Source of the DNA: Tubulanus polymorphus | Lineage: Eukaryota > Nemertea > Palaeonemertea > Tubulaniformes > Tubulanidae | NCBI RefSeq assembly: GCF_964204645.1 | Contig: NC_134036.1 | Location: forward strand, 5,715,600-5,779,599 | Direction: 5' to 3' | Length of the DNA stretch: 64,000 nt | Shown: positions 26,080-38,519 of the stretch, piece after piece | Numbering within the stretch: position 1 is the first letter of the stretch | How the letters are laid out: every line of letters begins with the position of its first letter | Notes under the pieces: generated by a model | What the model was told of the DNA's origin: nothing | Seen by the model: the letters and a program-made list of their open reading frames with translations, nothing else | Databases searched by the model: none | Position numbers and translations under genes: made by a program

Positions 26080-26325
26080 TCGTAACGCCTGTTCGGCCAG
26101 GTCGTAATGGCTGGGTTCGGGCGTGGAGATGACCACAGCGTCGACGGATTCGTGGGCGAGCATCTCGTCCAGGCTGTAGACGGCGACGCCCGGGTGTGTC
26201 CGGCGAACTGACGCGACGGCCGCGGGATCCGCGTCGCATACGCCGGCCAGCGAGCCGCGCTCGATTAAAACCCGCACGTGGTTCTTACCCCAGTAGCCGC
26301 AACCTATCACTCCTATTCTCAACAT
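22376..26325 (-). CDS. Trifunctional sugar-nucleotide enzyme: WlbA-like dehydrogenase + WlbB-like acetyltransferase + WlbC-like aminotransferase (copy A)
   Basis: Predicted to make UDP-2,3-diacetamido-2,3-dideoxy-glucuronate from UDP-GlcNAc-uronate: 3-oxidation, transamination, N-acetylation. Minus exons 26325-23895, 23583-23359 and 22929-22376 join in phase 1 and give 1069 residues. Residues 1-340: Gfo/Idh/MocA fold (GVIGCGYWGKN, VEKPMT at 89-94, GPHDIA near 164). 379-530: left-handed beta-helix acetyltransferase of WbpD type (FCGPSCTFTND, GAGAVVTKD, YGNPA). About 555-690: a polar linker rich in Asp/Ser/Thr. 693-1069: DegT/DnrJ/EryC1 aminotransferase with ASGTDALRL, ADAAQ (Asp near 854) and the PLP lysine in SFYPAKALG (near 883), then CYGDGGA across the last junction. 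Domain lengths are normal for each family. The start is shared by all copies and follows a cag acceptor. GC content is visibly higher than in neighbours. Cofactors and order are inferred from bacterial homologues. Confidence 0.93.
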
Positions 26326-27315
26326 TTCGCTTCTTTGCCTGAAATAATACGACGAAGAAATATCGGTTAATAACGTCCGCGTATTATATTATTTATCTCC
26401 CTCGTAGTATTAAAACGGGCTCATTATCTGGTGAGTGGGATACAGCGTCGATGATGTTCTATTCGCAAGCAGTGCTGAGTTCCAACGAATATAGTCGGCC
26501 ACTGATAATGTTCGGGCCACGTTTCGAATCCTTCATCTAAAGACGGAACCCAAAAATGGCGCCTGGAAACTGTTAAAAGGCTTATTACCATGAATTCTAT
26601 CGCTGGTTTTACTATTTCGACATTTACTTACTTACCCCGGAACTATAGACGAAAGGAATCTCCGTGTACGATGCGCGTATTAGTGATTATTCATTCGATC
26701 CACACATGTGGCAGGGTATACATTCGTTATGATTCTTTTAAACCCCTGCGTCGTTTATCATAATTATTAGGTCGAGCAGATCGGATACGTAATTATCAGC
26801 GTTTTTTTTTTGGTATAAACATTTTCCCGGTGACATACCGAAGTCCGTTCGATCTACGAGCAATTATCTCAATTGGTTCGACTAGGTTAATCGTTCGGAT
26901 AATAGATGAATACGATCGTTTTATTTAATGATGTCGAAATTCAAAATTTCGGGATCAAAAGTTCATACGATTTATATGTTTATATTTATCAGATACGCGT
27001 GACTGATCTGCGGCTGAAGTCTGACCTGAGAAAGTTCATTCAGTTTAGTGCCAGAAAACTAGAACAGAACCGAAGGAAAATGAAAAAATGGTCGTTGATG
27101 ATATCCGATATTGGCGTTCAGCCTTTCAATACGCGTGCATTTACAGAAACGCGCGCGCTCCGTCTTATGCACATCTGGGTACGATTAAAATTTAAAAAAT
27201 ACGTTCGGCGTCGCTGTTAAAAAGTGATTTAACCGAAAATCCCCGATCGGACCGGTGATAAAAACTGGAGTGATTAAGCGAATTGAATAGATTGTTGTGA
27301 GACAATCGATATTCG

Positions 27316-27332
27316 TATATATATATATATAT
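27316..27332. repeat. Short (TA)n tract, unit A
   Basis: Seventeen bases of alternating TA at the position where unit B has 167. Confidence 0.95.
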
Positions 27333-28043
27333 CTTCGATGAAATATAATCGACGCATTGTGGGTGCTCGAAGAGCGGTGGTTGGTATGAGTCTATCGCTG
27401 AGTATGAGACTATCGCTCTCGGCTGCGTCTAAATCATCGTTTTAGGTCAATCGAGCAATTCGGATACGAAATTACTAGCAATTCTATGTTATGATTTTAT
27501 TTCCCGACGACGAAACGAAGGCCTTATGATGACGGTAATTGTTAGATAGATATGTTATGGTATGATATGATTCGTTACCGAGTAAAATTTTACAGAATTA
27601 ATGAATAAGCAAATACGTTGAAAATGTTATAATATCAAATGAAGGTCTGCTTTGAGCAACAGTTAGCTTATACAAGAAAACAGCCCTATAAAAAAAGAGT
27701 GAGAAAAATATATAATTACGGATCATTATATAACGTATCGACATACATCCGAGGAATTTCGGTAGGTAGCCGCGCATGCGCAATGGTTTCAACCGCATCG
27801 ATACGGTCAGACGAGAAGGCGTTTCATCCAATGCTATTTTCATAGCGTAAGGCGTCGCGACCGCCTGATACTGATCTTTAACCACCGATCGTTTATCGAA
27901 CATTATAGCGGATAAATAAAAAAATATCCACACGAGGTCAGCGGTATTTACGCGACATTTTGAATTCAGTTCATATATAGCGCCATTCTCGCGCGAGATT
28001 ATCAACCACCGGGAAATGAAATCCAAGCCAGTTTACAAGCCCC

Positions 28044-28340
28044 TTGCGATATAAGAAACCACCCAAACCACCAATTAGACTTTGTCTGGCGGAACTCGAT
28101 TATCCGGCTCCGTTCAGGCCTGAAAGTAAGTCACAAGTAAATCATAATTTTGTCACCAAGAAGATAGATTTGTATAAAAAGGCTCAAATTCTGCATGTTC
28201 TGCGGAGTAAGAACAAGCTCTCTGTCGAAAAAATACTGTTAGCTGCCGCGAAACGAAATAAATATAAAGATGCTGAAATTGTAAACGAAATTGATATAAT
28301 TCCAAATACTACTCGTCCAACGACGAACTTTAACGGTTGA
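28044..28340 (+). CDS. Hypothetical frame, unit B version (frameshifted)
   Basis: Counterpart of 21725-22198 and identical through the EIDI stretch. It then reads out of frame because of one added A (gatataattcc against gatatattcc) and ends at 98 residues. No family recognised. Probably not a protein gene. Confidence 0.2.
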   Translation: MRYKKPPKPPIRLCLAELDYPAPFRPESKSQVNHNFVTKKIDLYKKAQILHVLRSKNKLSVEKILLAAAKRNKYKDAEIVNEIDIIPNTTRPTTNFNG

Positions 28341-28707
28341 TACTGTAAGTGCTTCTAAGGGAGTGATGTTATATCGTATTGGTGATCATGATCGACGCAT
28401 CGATAGAATGGATGATCACGAGTGTACTAGATGTGGTTCTGGGTTCAGCTTGAGTGTATGGACTAAACAACGCGCCGGGAAGCTAGACACACCGGTTATT
28501 GTCTCGTTTTTGTCTTTTAGTTCCAACTAGTCGCGGATTTTAATTCAGTCCAGAAATGTTTCAATCAGAACCGTAACTAACGCCTAATCTGGGAGTCGAT
28601 ATAAATTCAGTAAAGATATGCCACAATATGTGAATATTGTGTATTTAAAGATATACTTCGGTGTGTAAATAAAGCTAAAAAATCGCTTCGCTTTTAATGT
28701 TTTTGAT

Positions 28708-31700
28708 TTACTTTCGTAGGGATTCGACAAGGGCTCCGGCGACCCGTTTGACCTCGTCGCGGCGCAGGTAACCATGAACGGGCAGGCTGAGTATACGCGG
28801 TTGAATCGCGTCGCTGACCGTCAACTCCGGTCGCAAGTAGTCGGCGAAGGCGGGCAGTTCGTGCAGCGGTCCCGGCTTGTAGTAGACGTTCGTTTGTATC
28901 CGGTGCCGCCGATGAAGATCGTCGACGACGCGGCCGCGGTCGCAGTCGGCCGGTAAGACGACCGTGTACGCCGTCCACGAGGACGACACGCCGGCAGGTA
29001 GCGTCGGGGTCGCAACGCCGTGCGGCGATAGCAGCTCGCAATATCGCTCGGCGACGCGACGCCGCGATTCGATTTCGCCGGGGAATATTTTCAGTTTTTC
29101 TAGCAGTACGGCCGCTTGTACGGTATCTAAACGACTGTTCATGCCGACTCGTTCGATGTGGTATTTGTGGCGAGGACTGCGGCCGTGAGCGCGGAGACTC
29201 CTGACCGCGGCCGCTAACTCGTCGCTGTTGGTGAATACGGCTCCGCCATCTCCGTAACATCCTAAATAGGAACAGAAATATCGGAATACGTTATTATCGA
29301 ATGGGTTATACTGCAGTAATATAGAATCCCACTTGTGGCAAGCGAGGATCCGCCAGGTTCGCTAGTAGTTATTCGGTCCTCCACGCTCAGCTCATTTTGT
29401 TCTATATTTCAATAGGCCAAGACGAAAATAAAGAACCTTTCTCCAAGAAAATTAAGTTAACAACAAAACAATCTTCCACTAATATCAATGAATTATATAC
29501 GCCAAACCGACGAATAAGTAGAAAATAATTGTAATTATATATTAGGCGGGTCCTTTGAAAATGCCTGGATTCGGGAGAATGTTTGATGCAACTAATTTCT
29601 ATAACGATTGTTGAAATTGAATGCTCGTAACGCCATCTGGCGGGATAGCTTGTGTGGCCGTCCCCCAAACCGGCTGAAATTAACACACGTCATACCTAGA
29701 GCTTTCGCCGGGTAGAAACTGGTCGTCGTTATTTCGCACAGGTTTCCCACTTTCACGCCGTTGCGCTCGGCGCCGAAACTTTGCGCGGCGTCGGCCACGA
29801 CCCACAGGTCGTTGACTCGAGCGAAGGCGTCGATCGCGTCGTAGTCGGCCGGCTGGCCGTACAGGTCGACCGCCACGACGCCGGTAGGTCGCAGCCCGTT
29901 GCGTGTGGCCAACTCGATTGCTGAAATAAAAGAAAAGATTTTAGATCTAGATGGAAATGTTGTATCAAATATGCCATATGAAATAAATGCGATGAATCAA
30001 AATAGCAGCCAATTATCTGTTAGTTTGAACAGGATTTTATTGCGAGTATCAAAACAGTTTTAAAAAGTGCTCAATTAGATAATAATTCGTTTTTTAAGGG
30101 ACCTTTAAGTGCTGATAGTGTTTTTTTAGCGTTCATCTCCAAAGGTTCTTCACCGCTCTTTATTCCGAATACATGATTCATTTTCTAGCTGTTCGCTTGC
30201 ATTTTATCCTCCTAAAAATAACGTCATTTACCTTTTAGGAGACTCGTCTCGTCCATGTTGAACGTGTCTCGATGCACGTCGACGAACACGGGCGTCGCGC
30301 CGGTCGTTACGACCGCTTCGACAGTGGCGCAGAACGTGTTCGCCGGCACGAACACCGCCTGGTGAGGTCGCGTGGCGCCCTTCGCCGTCAGAGCCAGGCG
30401 CAGCGCGTCGGTGCCGCTGGCGCAGGTCACCGCGTGTTTACAACCGCAGAATCGAGACAACTCGCCTTCCAGCAGAGCGACGTCCGGACCGAATATGAAC
30501 TGACAGTTATCGATTACTGACATGACGCGGGACTTAAGGGATTTTTCGATTGCTTTCAGTTGCCGGTCCAAACCGGCGAACGTGATTGGAGCCGGTGAAA
30601 TATCGCCATCGGCAGAAGCAGTCGGAGTTTCGAGCCGAGGGTTATGGCTGATTCGATTCGTATCTTCTTGGTTGAGCAGTGATTCGCAGTTGGTTTCCTT
30701 GTTACTTGAATCCTCGGAGAATCGAAACCCATCGCATATATCTATGACACTCACAGTCTTGTTGGGATCGGGGTTAATGGCGTTTTCCTTGTCGGTTGCA
30801 GCCGAAGACGGCTGAAAACTATCATCGAGTTGGTCCCCATCCGACGCCGCCAGATAGAGCCACGATTTGCGGTTGGTTTCCCCGTCGGTTGTCTCCGGCA
30901 AAAGTCGAAGCCTCTCGTCGACGTCACCGTCATCCTTTGCTCGTGGAAATCCCGGAGTTACTTCGACTCCGGCGACGCTTGCTGCCGGTACGAGCCGTCC
31001 GCTACCGTCCACGACGAATCGTTTACCGGTGCGAGGACAGACGAGGTCGGCGGTTAGTTTATCGCGTTTGTCGTTGACCCAGCCGCGCTGTACGGCCGGG
31101 TTACCGTACACGAGCGCGAACGCTTTCACGTCCTTGGTGACGACGGCGCCGGCTCCGATCATCGCGTACCGGCCGATGCGCACGCCGCAGACGACCGTCG
31201 CGTTGGCACCGATCGTCGCACCGAGCTCGACGACTGTCGATTCGGGTTTCCAGTTTTTCAGTTCGGCACGCGGGCGGCGGTCGTTGGTGAACGTACACGA
31301 CGGGCCGCAGAATACGCCGTCCGCTAGCGTCACGTAGCGGCAGATGCTGACGTTATTCTGCAATTTGCAACCGCGTCCGATTGTGACGCCCGCATCGACG
31401 AACACGTTCTGACCTAGTTGGCAGTCCGGACCTATAACGGCGTCGGGCATTACGTGCGAATAAAGCCAGATTTTTGTACCCGACCCGATTTTACAGCCCG
31501 GTTCCAACACGGACGTCTCGTGAACGAAGTAATCGTTTTCGCTTTTGATTCGTAAATCCGGGACTCGAACCCGGTGTCTGCCACTATCTCGTCTTTCGAT
31601 TCCATTTACGCCATCGTCATTACCTTCATCCAATTGGTTGAAATCTAAATATTCGTCGACCAAGCGCCAGGAACCGTCTGATTCGAGAGACTCGTGCACC

Positions 31701-32384
31701 AGTTCCAAGAGGCAAACGACATCGGCGCCGAGGTCGTCCGGCGCACACGACTCCACGCTACCGTCGCCATAAGACGCGATCGACTTCGCGAAAGCGGAGT
31801 GCTCCGATTTTAACGGTTCCTCTTCGCAGCACGGGATGAAGAAGCCGCCGTCGCTAGCGTCTGGAGTCCCGGTCAAGGAAAATCTGGCGGCGCCCACGTC
31901 CGAGTCGGTCGGGTAGAATTTTAGTTTCTTGCTCCAAGGCTGCCCGTCGTCAAAGACAAACGTGCCTGTCGTGCCGTTGACGACGATTTTGTGTTCCTTG
32001 ACTGGATAATCCCAAATCATCGTCGACGTTGTTTTCAGGCCGGCGCCGTCGCCGAACTCCATACGAATATCGACCTCTTGCGAGAGACCCTTCGTCGCTT
32101 GGCCGATCGCTCTGAGTCGCCGGGGCATACGACCACCGGCTACGGCCAGTATGACCGCGATGTCGTGTGGTCCTAGACACCAGTGAACGTGACTGGTCGC
32201 GTACGATCGGCCGCGATGCCGTCGAGTTCGTACGGTCGTCACGTCGCCGATCGCGCCGCTCGAGATCGACCGCAACATCGTCCGTACGGCGTTGTGGTGT
32301 ACCATCTGATGCCCGGTCGTTAAGAGCAGACGGCATGCGTCGGCTAGACGCACCAGTCTCCTCGCTTGCGCGTACGACTGGGTC

Positions 32385-32416
<32 letters not shown>

Positions 32417-32662
32417 TCGTAACGCCTGTTCGGCCAGGTCGTAATGGCTGGGCTCGGGCGTGGAGATGACCACAGCGTCGACGGATTCGTGGTCGAGCAT
32501 CTCGTCCAAGCTGTAAACGGCGACGCCCGGGTATGTCCGGCGAAATGAAGCGACGGCCGCGGGATCCGCGTCGCATACGCCGGCCAGCGAGCCGCGCTCG
32601 ATCAAAACCCGCACGTGGTTCTTACCCCAGTAGCCGCAACCTATCACTCCTATTCTCAACAT
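28708..32662 (-). CDS. Trifunctional sugar-nucleotide enzyme, copy B
   Basis: Same three-exon structure as copy A: 32662-30232, 29920-29696 and 29261-28708. Exon lengths are identical (2431, 225, 554 bp), as are the phases, and the protein is 1069 residues. All diagnostic motifs are intact: GCGYWGKN, VEKPMT, GPHDIA, FCGPSCTFTND, ASGTDALRL, ADAAQ, SFYPAKALG and the CYGDGGA continuation. Amino-acid differences from copy A are few and conservative, for example STVVEL against SAVVEC in the beta-helix, KPGPLHEL against EPGPLHEL in the aminotransferase, and ICRYVTL against VCRYVTL. The frame is open ten codons upstream of the chosen start, but that stretch crosses the probable 5' UTR splice acceptor (ttattatttcag). 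Both full copies look functional. Confidence 0.93.
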
Positions 32663-33611
32663 TTCGCTTCTTTGCCTGAAATAATACGACAAAGAAATAT
32701 CGGTTTACAACGTCCGCGTATTATATTATTTATCTCCCTCGTAGAATTAAAACGGGCTCATTATCTGGTGGGTGGGATACGGCGTCGATGATGTTCTATT
32801 CGCAAGCAGTGCTGAGCGACGATCAAGAGTTCCAACGAATATAGTTGGCCACTGACTGTGTTCGGGCCACGCTTCGAACCGTGAATTCTTTCGCTGGTTT
32901 TACTATTTCGACATTTACTTACTTACCCCAGAACTATAGACGAAAGGAATCTCCGTGTACGATGCGCGTATTAGTGATTATTCATTCGATCCACACATGT
33001 GGCAGGGTATACATTCGTTATAATTTTTTTAAACCCCTACGTCGTTTATCATTATTATTAGGTCGAGCAGATCGGATACGAATTTATCAGCGTTTTTAAT
33101 GGTATAAACATTTTCCCGGCGACATACCGAAGTCCGTTCGATCTACGAGCAATTATCTCAATTGGTTCGACTAGGTTAATCGTTCGGATAATAGATGAAT
33201 ATGATCGTTTTATTTAAAGATGTCGAAATTCAAAATTTCGGGATCAAAAGTTCAAAAGTTCATACGATTTAATTGTTTATATTTAACAGATACGCGTGAC
33301 TGATCTGCGGCTGAAGTCTGACCTCAGAAAGTTCATTCAGTTTAGTGCCAGAAAACTAGAACAGAACCGAACGAAAATGAAAAAATGGTCGTTGATGATA
33401 TCCGATAGTCGCGTTCAGCCTTTCAATACGCGTGCATTTACAGAAACGCGCGCGCTCCGTCTTATGCACATCTGGGTACGATTAAAATTTAAAAAATACG
33501 TTCGGCGTCGCTGTTAAAAGGTGATTTAACCGAAAATCCCCGATCGGACCGGTGATAAAAAGTGGAGTGATTAAGCGAATTGAATAGATTGTTGTGAGAC
33601 AATCGATATTC

Positions 33612-33781
<170 letters not shown>

Positions 33782-33944
33782 TCGATGAAATATAATCGAC
33801 GCATTGTGGGTGCTCGAAGAGCGGTGGTTGGTATGAGTCACGCCGGGTTGTTTAGTAGTAATTCGTCGACACCGTCGTTCAAACCTTAACTTCAGAACAA
33901 ATAAACGTGCCACAGAAATAGCTCGAATGAACCCGGTCTGAAGT

Positions 33945-34015
33945 GGCAGGGTTTCGCGCCGTGGCTGAGTAAAGCGATGCCATCAGGTTCGAATCCCTGC
34001 CGAGGGAGCATGTAA
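33945..34015 (+). repeat. Single box-B monomer related to the arrays at 48.4, 50.2 and 58.8 kb
   Basis: GATGCCATCAGGTTCGAATC followed by cctgccgagggagc matches the monomer of the tandem arrays. The box A-like GTGGCTGAGTAAAGCG precedes it, so this may be closer to the tRNA-like ancestor. Confidence 0.5.
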
Positions 34016-34446
34016 AATCGAAGCATCTTTCAAAATAGACTGGCCGTTCGCGCATGCGCGGGGTTGGTTGTAATTTACACGATGACATGATTGAAGATGG
34101 ATTATAGATTATCACGTGGGTTCAAGCGAACGCTTTAAAGCCCTTAGCTACGATTGGAACTATCCCAGCCGGACCATTTCGATCCAATTCAGTATCTATT
34201 TTTGAATTGCTTACTATCAGTTTCGTCGACTAACGATAATTTCAATGTAGGAAATGTATCCACACGTCGCAACATGCCATTTGGCATCAATTCATGCATT
34301 TAACTCTATGGTAGAAAAAAAAACGATAAAGCCGAAAACCCGTTATTTCAGTGTTGAGAATATTCTAAAGTGGATATATGTCAAACGTGTAACTGGAATC
34401 ATTGAAGCGGAGGTTTTGATCTTTTGCTTGTGAATAGTCCTAGTCA

Positions 34447-34640
34447 AGAGGCGCAGTGGCCAAGTGGTTTAAGCCCCCAGTCACTGTTGTCGTCGACCCA
34501 GGGTTTACGGGTTCAAACCCTAGTAGCGACAGAGCTTCTTGGTCGAAGATTCTTCTCTGGTCTCTCCCCCATTGGGAAAAAAGAAACATCGAACCTACTG
34601 ATAATGGTGCGCGGCGTTCAGTGGGTGGAGGGAATCTAAA
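34447..34640 (+). repeat. tRNA-derived SINE
   Basis: tRNA(Leu/Ser)-like head: AGTGGCCAAGTGGTTTAAG (box A) and ACGGGTTCAAACCCTAG (box B), followed by a non-tRNA body. Confidence 0.6.
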
Positions 34641-34772
34641 ATTAAAGTCGAAGTCAAGAGTCGCTGCTCGTCGCCGTGAATGGAACGGGGCATTCTATTG
34701 ATCAGTTCGAAAATCGTCGCCGAAGAATCATCAACATTTAACAACCCGATCGCTGATTTATTTACTCGCAGT

Positions 34773-34778
34773 TTTATT
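34773..34778 (-). terminator. Polyadenylation signal of the upstream-lying cystine-knot gene
   Basis: AATAAA on the minus strand, about 145 bp past the stop. The same AATAAAACTGCGAG context occurs at the paralogue (57689-57694). Confidence 0.6.
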
Positions 34779-34921
34779 GAATCGACGACTGAGTAACAAT
34801 TATAAATTCAATTCGAGCTTTTTCATAATATGTCAGTAACCTGACAGTGATTCAGTTTCATAATCGGATATTTCCCAAACCACCACAAGTATATCCCATT
34901 ATGAACATATATGACCAACGA

Positions 34922-35743
34922 TTAGGAACAGAAATGCTTATGACAGTTTTTGCTGCAACAATGACTATCAGAGCCACAAAAAATGCCCTTGGGATAGCAA
35001 AGTCCTATATGAAGAAAAAGAACATGAAATTAAAAACTTGATCAGTAAATTTTGTTCTTTAATCTAATTGTGAATATAATGGGACCCCTGCGCCAAGTTG
35101 TGAGACCGGCGATGCTCCAGACGATGAGGATGATCGATACCCCCCATTCACGTCGGTCATTCCGATAGAAATATACGCCGGAAACACGGATGTATAAGAA
35201 CAATAATTAGCACGCAATATTTTTGGTCAGAATAGAAGTATCTAAAATCATCTTTGAAATGCTATTAATTAAATGCTATTCATTAATTCCATCACTCGAA
35301 TAACTAGATAATTTATTACTATTGTTATGATCTTTATTGCTCGGTTTTAAATTGGGAGTTAACTACTTGGAGTTGATAAAGCTCATTTAGTTTCATCAGA
35401 AAAGTAGACAAATTACGCAGCTAGGACATGCCTTTTGAACTAACTAGCTGCGAGAGTTTTAAAGATTTGGGTCTTCATAAACATATTTAGCATCTACCAC
35501 AGAACCGCAACAGGCATTTTCATGAACTATCAGATCTAATCTATCGATTGATGTATGTTGCCAAACATTAACAAAAAATGCCGTTATATTTTTTTCTATA
35601 GGTCATTTACACGATTGGCAGGCCGACTATACAGTTAGACAGGTTTATCGTTGTCATTACCGTTACTTACCTTCTGCAAATGACGCGGCACTAGCCACAA
35701 TCACAACAACAGCACAAACGCGAGTCACTAAATAAGGCAGCAT
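34922..35743 (-). CDS. Secreted inhibitor-cystine-knot (toxin-like) peptide 1
   Basis: Two minus-strand exons: 35743-35671 (signal peptide, 24 codons plus one base, donor gtaagt) and 35004-34922 (mature peptide and stop, acceptor tatag), phase 1, 51 residues in total. The first 24 or so residues form a clear hydrophobic secretion signal. The mature part has six cysteines spaced C-x6-C-x5-CC-x3-C-x4-C. This is the inhibitor cystine knot layout found in many venom and antimicrobial peptides, and no propeptide is visible. It is too short for most gene finders. The paralogue at 57.8 kb has the same intron position and cysteine spacing. The knot fold is predicted only from spacing. The target is unknown, and a defence or endogenous signalling role is equally possible. 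Confidence 0.85.
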
Positions 35744-37397
35744 TTTCACTATCTTAAATTGGAATTGAATATATCAGCATGAATGTTACGAATATTAGCA
35801 ATTTGGTAAATTCCAAATTATGATTATTCGACAGTTTCAATAGGCTCTCAATGAATAAACCATTTTTCAGATAATGTACCAGGTTCGAAAATATACCACC
35901 TTCAGAAAAAAAAAAACAACCGCCGATAGACGTAGTTTCAAGCGACGAAAGCGACGTTTCTGCTGGTTAATTGAAATTAGTTACGCAAATAAATTTTGGT
36001 TATCAATTGTATGCAGCTTAAATAAAAATCTCCAACGGTTAAAATTTAGAAATATATAGAAAATATTGCCATGCTAGACGGTACCAACGATCAGTGACAC
36101 GTCGTCGAACGCCTGGCCATTACATGAATTCCAGCAGAAAAAATATCTAGTCACGTTTTGCAGCTTGGATTTCGGTGACTGAAATAACTGCTGTATGTGT
36201 TGAACATACCATACGGTGTAAATTTGAAATTAACAAAAACAATCCGATAACTTAAACGTGGCTGGAACCTCCGTTGCTCGATTTGAAAAAGAGATTTTTC
36301 ACGTTTTTCTTGTAATATGTTTGCATACAATACTTATAGGGATCATAGTCAAAAACTCAAAAAAATAATAGTGCAACACGTAGAATGAGGCGAATATTTT
36401 CAAATAAGTCATAGAATCAATTGGAAGGGAAATTCCCACTTGTTTACACCCTACTTTAACCTAAGCCTAAACACTAGCGAAATTGTAATGGCAAATTAGG
36501 ATTCCCTCTGTTTAAAACAAGCGTTCACTGAAATATCACTTGATATGATGAAATCCATTACATGATATTTTTTAATTCTATGGACTACGTATACTAACGT
36601 GTATTTTTGTTTTCGTGCGACACTCATCTTAATGGACATTTCGCCTAATTGTTTGAACAAATAACTCAAACTAGTCTCAATACGACCAGTGAAACTATGC
36701 AGTTTAGATAAATCATTTTTGCATTCATTTTACACCATACTGAAGCATTGCCTTAAAGTCTTCAGTTTTTGTGTTAAAATGGGAAAAGATAAGCAATTTT
36801 TTGGTGAAATTATAACACTGTGTGTCCCGTGTTTCTCGTGCCTACCAAGCACGACTTTTATGATTTGTAAATAATTTCAAATAATATGCGTGGAAATACC
36901 TTCTTGAAATTGATTTAGTTCATGAGACGGAGTCTTTTTTCCCTAATTAAAATGAGTTAGCAAACCTTTATATCAGTATGGAATGGATATAAAAACGACG
37001 ATTTTACGATGGATTTCACGCAATAATGGATGTTTCAACAATCGACGTTCGAAATAAATGATTTGGATCTGAATGAAATCGTCACTGAGCTTACCTCGAT
37101 TGCTTTTGGCGACGTTTTTTTTCGACTTTCGAAACGAAAATATCTCGTCTTCTCGAACCGGTAACTGTCGACGAATGGATAAGACACGTTTTATTTCATA
37201 CGTTTCATAAATAGATTGGAATGATTGCACAGCTTGATATTGATCGCAGTTTATGTCGATGTTTTGTTAAACAGAATCGATACGCGACCATCCTATACTC
37301 ATCACGGGGCGCGATTTTTAACTGATTTTGCCGCTTAGGCCAACACCAGCAGATATTAGTTGTCGAATAAACACTATACTCCGTGTAAACTGTAGAT
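35744..37397. other. AT-rich spacer
   Basis: No gene, array or clear element seen. Open frames here are short and lack domains. Confidence 0.5.
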
Positions 37398-37601
37398 AAA
37401 TGAAGAAATCCCACACTTCGAATTTAAAATTATACGATTAAATCTATTCTTACGAAACCACAACGTTTCGGCTGTTGACTAACAGCCATCATCAGGTGGA
37501 ATCATGATGATGGCTGTTAGTCAACAGCCGAAACGTTGTGGTTTCGTAAGAATAAATTTAATCGTATAATTTTAAATTCGAAGTGTGGGATTTCTTCATT
37601 T
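37398..37601. repeat. Perfect-arm palindrome of about 204 bp
   Basis: The left arm (aaatgaagaaatcccacacttcg...) is repeated as its complement, ending at 37601, around a short centre at about 37500. Each arm carries a hammerhead-like core. It resembles inverted long-terminal pieces of Penelope-like elements or a foldback MITE. Confidence 0.85.
37451..37495 (-). ncRNA. Hammerhead-ribozyme-like motif
   Basis: Minus strand: CTGATGA, one extra T, a 7-bp stem (GGCTGTT/AACAGCC), GAAA, then ACG...CGT closing a short stem III, and GTA at the cleavage position. Stem I is not evident and the extra T is non-canonical, so activity is doubtful. Confidence 0.35.
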
Positions 37602-37790
37602 ACCGGCATATATACTGATCTAAGTCTGAAATCGCTCGACCCAGTGGGAATATTTCTTTTTGACTTTTGAACAAGTCCCCCAATTCGGTTTTGATTCGAC
37701 TGGTGCATCCGTACAATTTAAGTAGGACTATCGTTTTATATCCATTTTGCAATGAATTGAAGGGTTGCTAAAAACGACTTCGTTAACTCA

Positions 37791-37996
37791 TTACTGTCTG
37801 TCACACATGCTCTTCGTGCGACGTTTTGGTCCGTAATTTCGTTAACAATCGGTTGATCTGTAAATACTATGCATCAATTTGTTCAGTAAGGAATTTGCAT
37901 TCAGAAATAAATCATGAACTGGCATAAATTTGTTTGTGTTTTCATCTATCAGCGATAGTTTACCTAGCATACGCTCGCGTAATGCTGAAAAACGGC
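37791..37996. repeat. Half copy of the 5483-5896 MITE
   Basis: Matches the left arm, from CTGTCTGTCACACATGCTC to CTCGCGTAATGCTGAAAAAC, and lacks the right arm. Confidence 0.75.
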
Positions 37997-38385
37997 TTTT
38001 ATGGCCCGTCACGTGGCGCCACCTACTGTATTTTGATATGCTAATGAGTAGGTGATGACGTCACTGTAACGTTTCCGGGCTCGAAACGAACGAAATTCGT
38101 GACGTCATTCGAATTGCCCAACAGCGGGGTTGCTAAGAACACTTTAGAGAACTTATACTATTTTCTTGCGAAATAAACGACGTTTTCTTTTTTACTGCGT
38201 AAAACGGACAGCGACATGGACAAAAAGAAGAACCTTCGGTTACATCGGGGGATTGTTATGAACTTGCCCGCATGTCGGAGGCCGACTGGAAACACGGTCG
38301 CTGATGCGACCGCGGAACGAAAGGCGCCTGGTGGTAAGCGTAGCCGACAAGTTTACACCAAACCAGGGTCCGCTTCCACATTTCT

Positions 38386-38516
38386 GGGGCCAGTTGCTCA
38401 AAGGTTGGTTTGAATTAACCAGTGGATAGTGTTGATATAGTGACAACTAAAAGTTCATTGTTACTATGGTATCTATCCACTGGTTATATTCAACCAACTT
38501 TTGAGCAACTGACCCC
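38386..38516. repeat. Palindromic MITE (about 131 bp)
   Basis: GGGGCCAGTTGCTCAAAGGT at the left is mirrored by a complement ending GAGCAACTGACCCC at the right; the inner arms continue (CCAGTGGATA/TATCCACTGG). Confidence 0.85.
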
Positions 38517-38519
38517 TGA

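Larger units (their letters stand above)
21104..27410. repeat. Tandem duplication unit A (about 6.3 kb)
   Basis: Begins 'ctatcgctctcggctgcg', and the same sequence restarts at about 27411. Gene, introns, upstream region and downstream hypothetical frame are all repeated in unit B at high identity. A conserved minus-strand upstream block (20640-20850, 26340-26530, 32680-32870) is also shared with the truncated copy, so it probably holds the promoter and 5' UTR. Confidence 0.9.

Noticed and set aside
31950-32576. 208-codon Arg-rich minus-strand frame overlapping the dehydrogenase of copy B
   Set aside because: Out-of-frame shadow of the real coding sequence with an implausible Arg-rich composition; broken in copies A and C.
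34847-35041. 64-codon plus-strand frame over cystine-knot exon 2
   Set aside because: It is the antisense of the peptide exon and has no features of its own.
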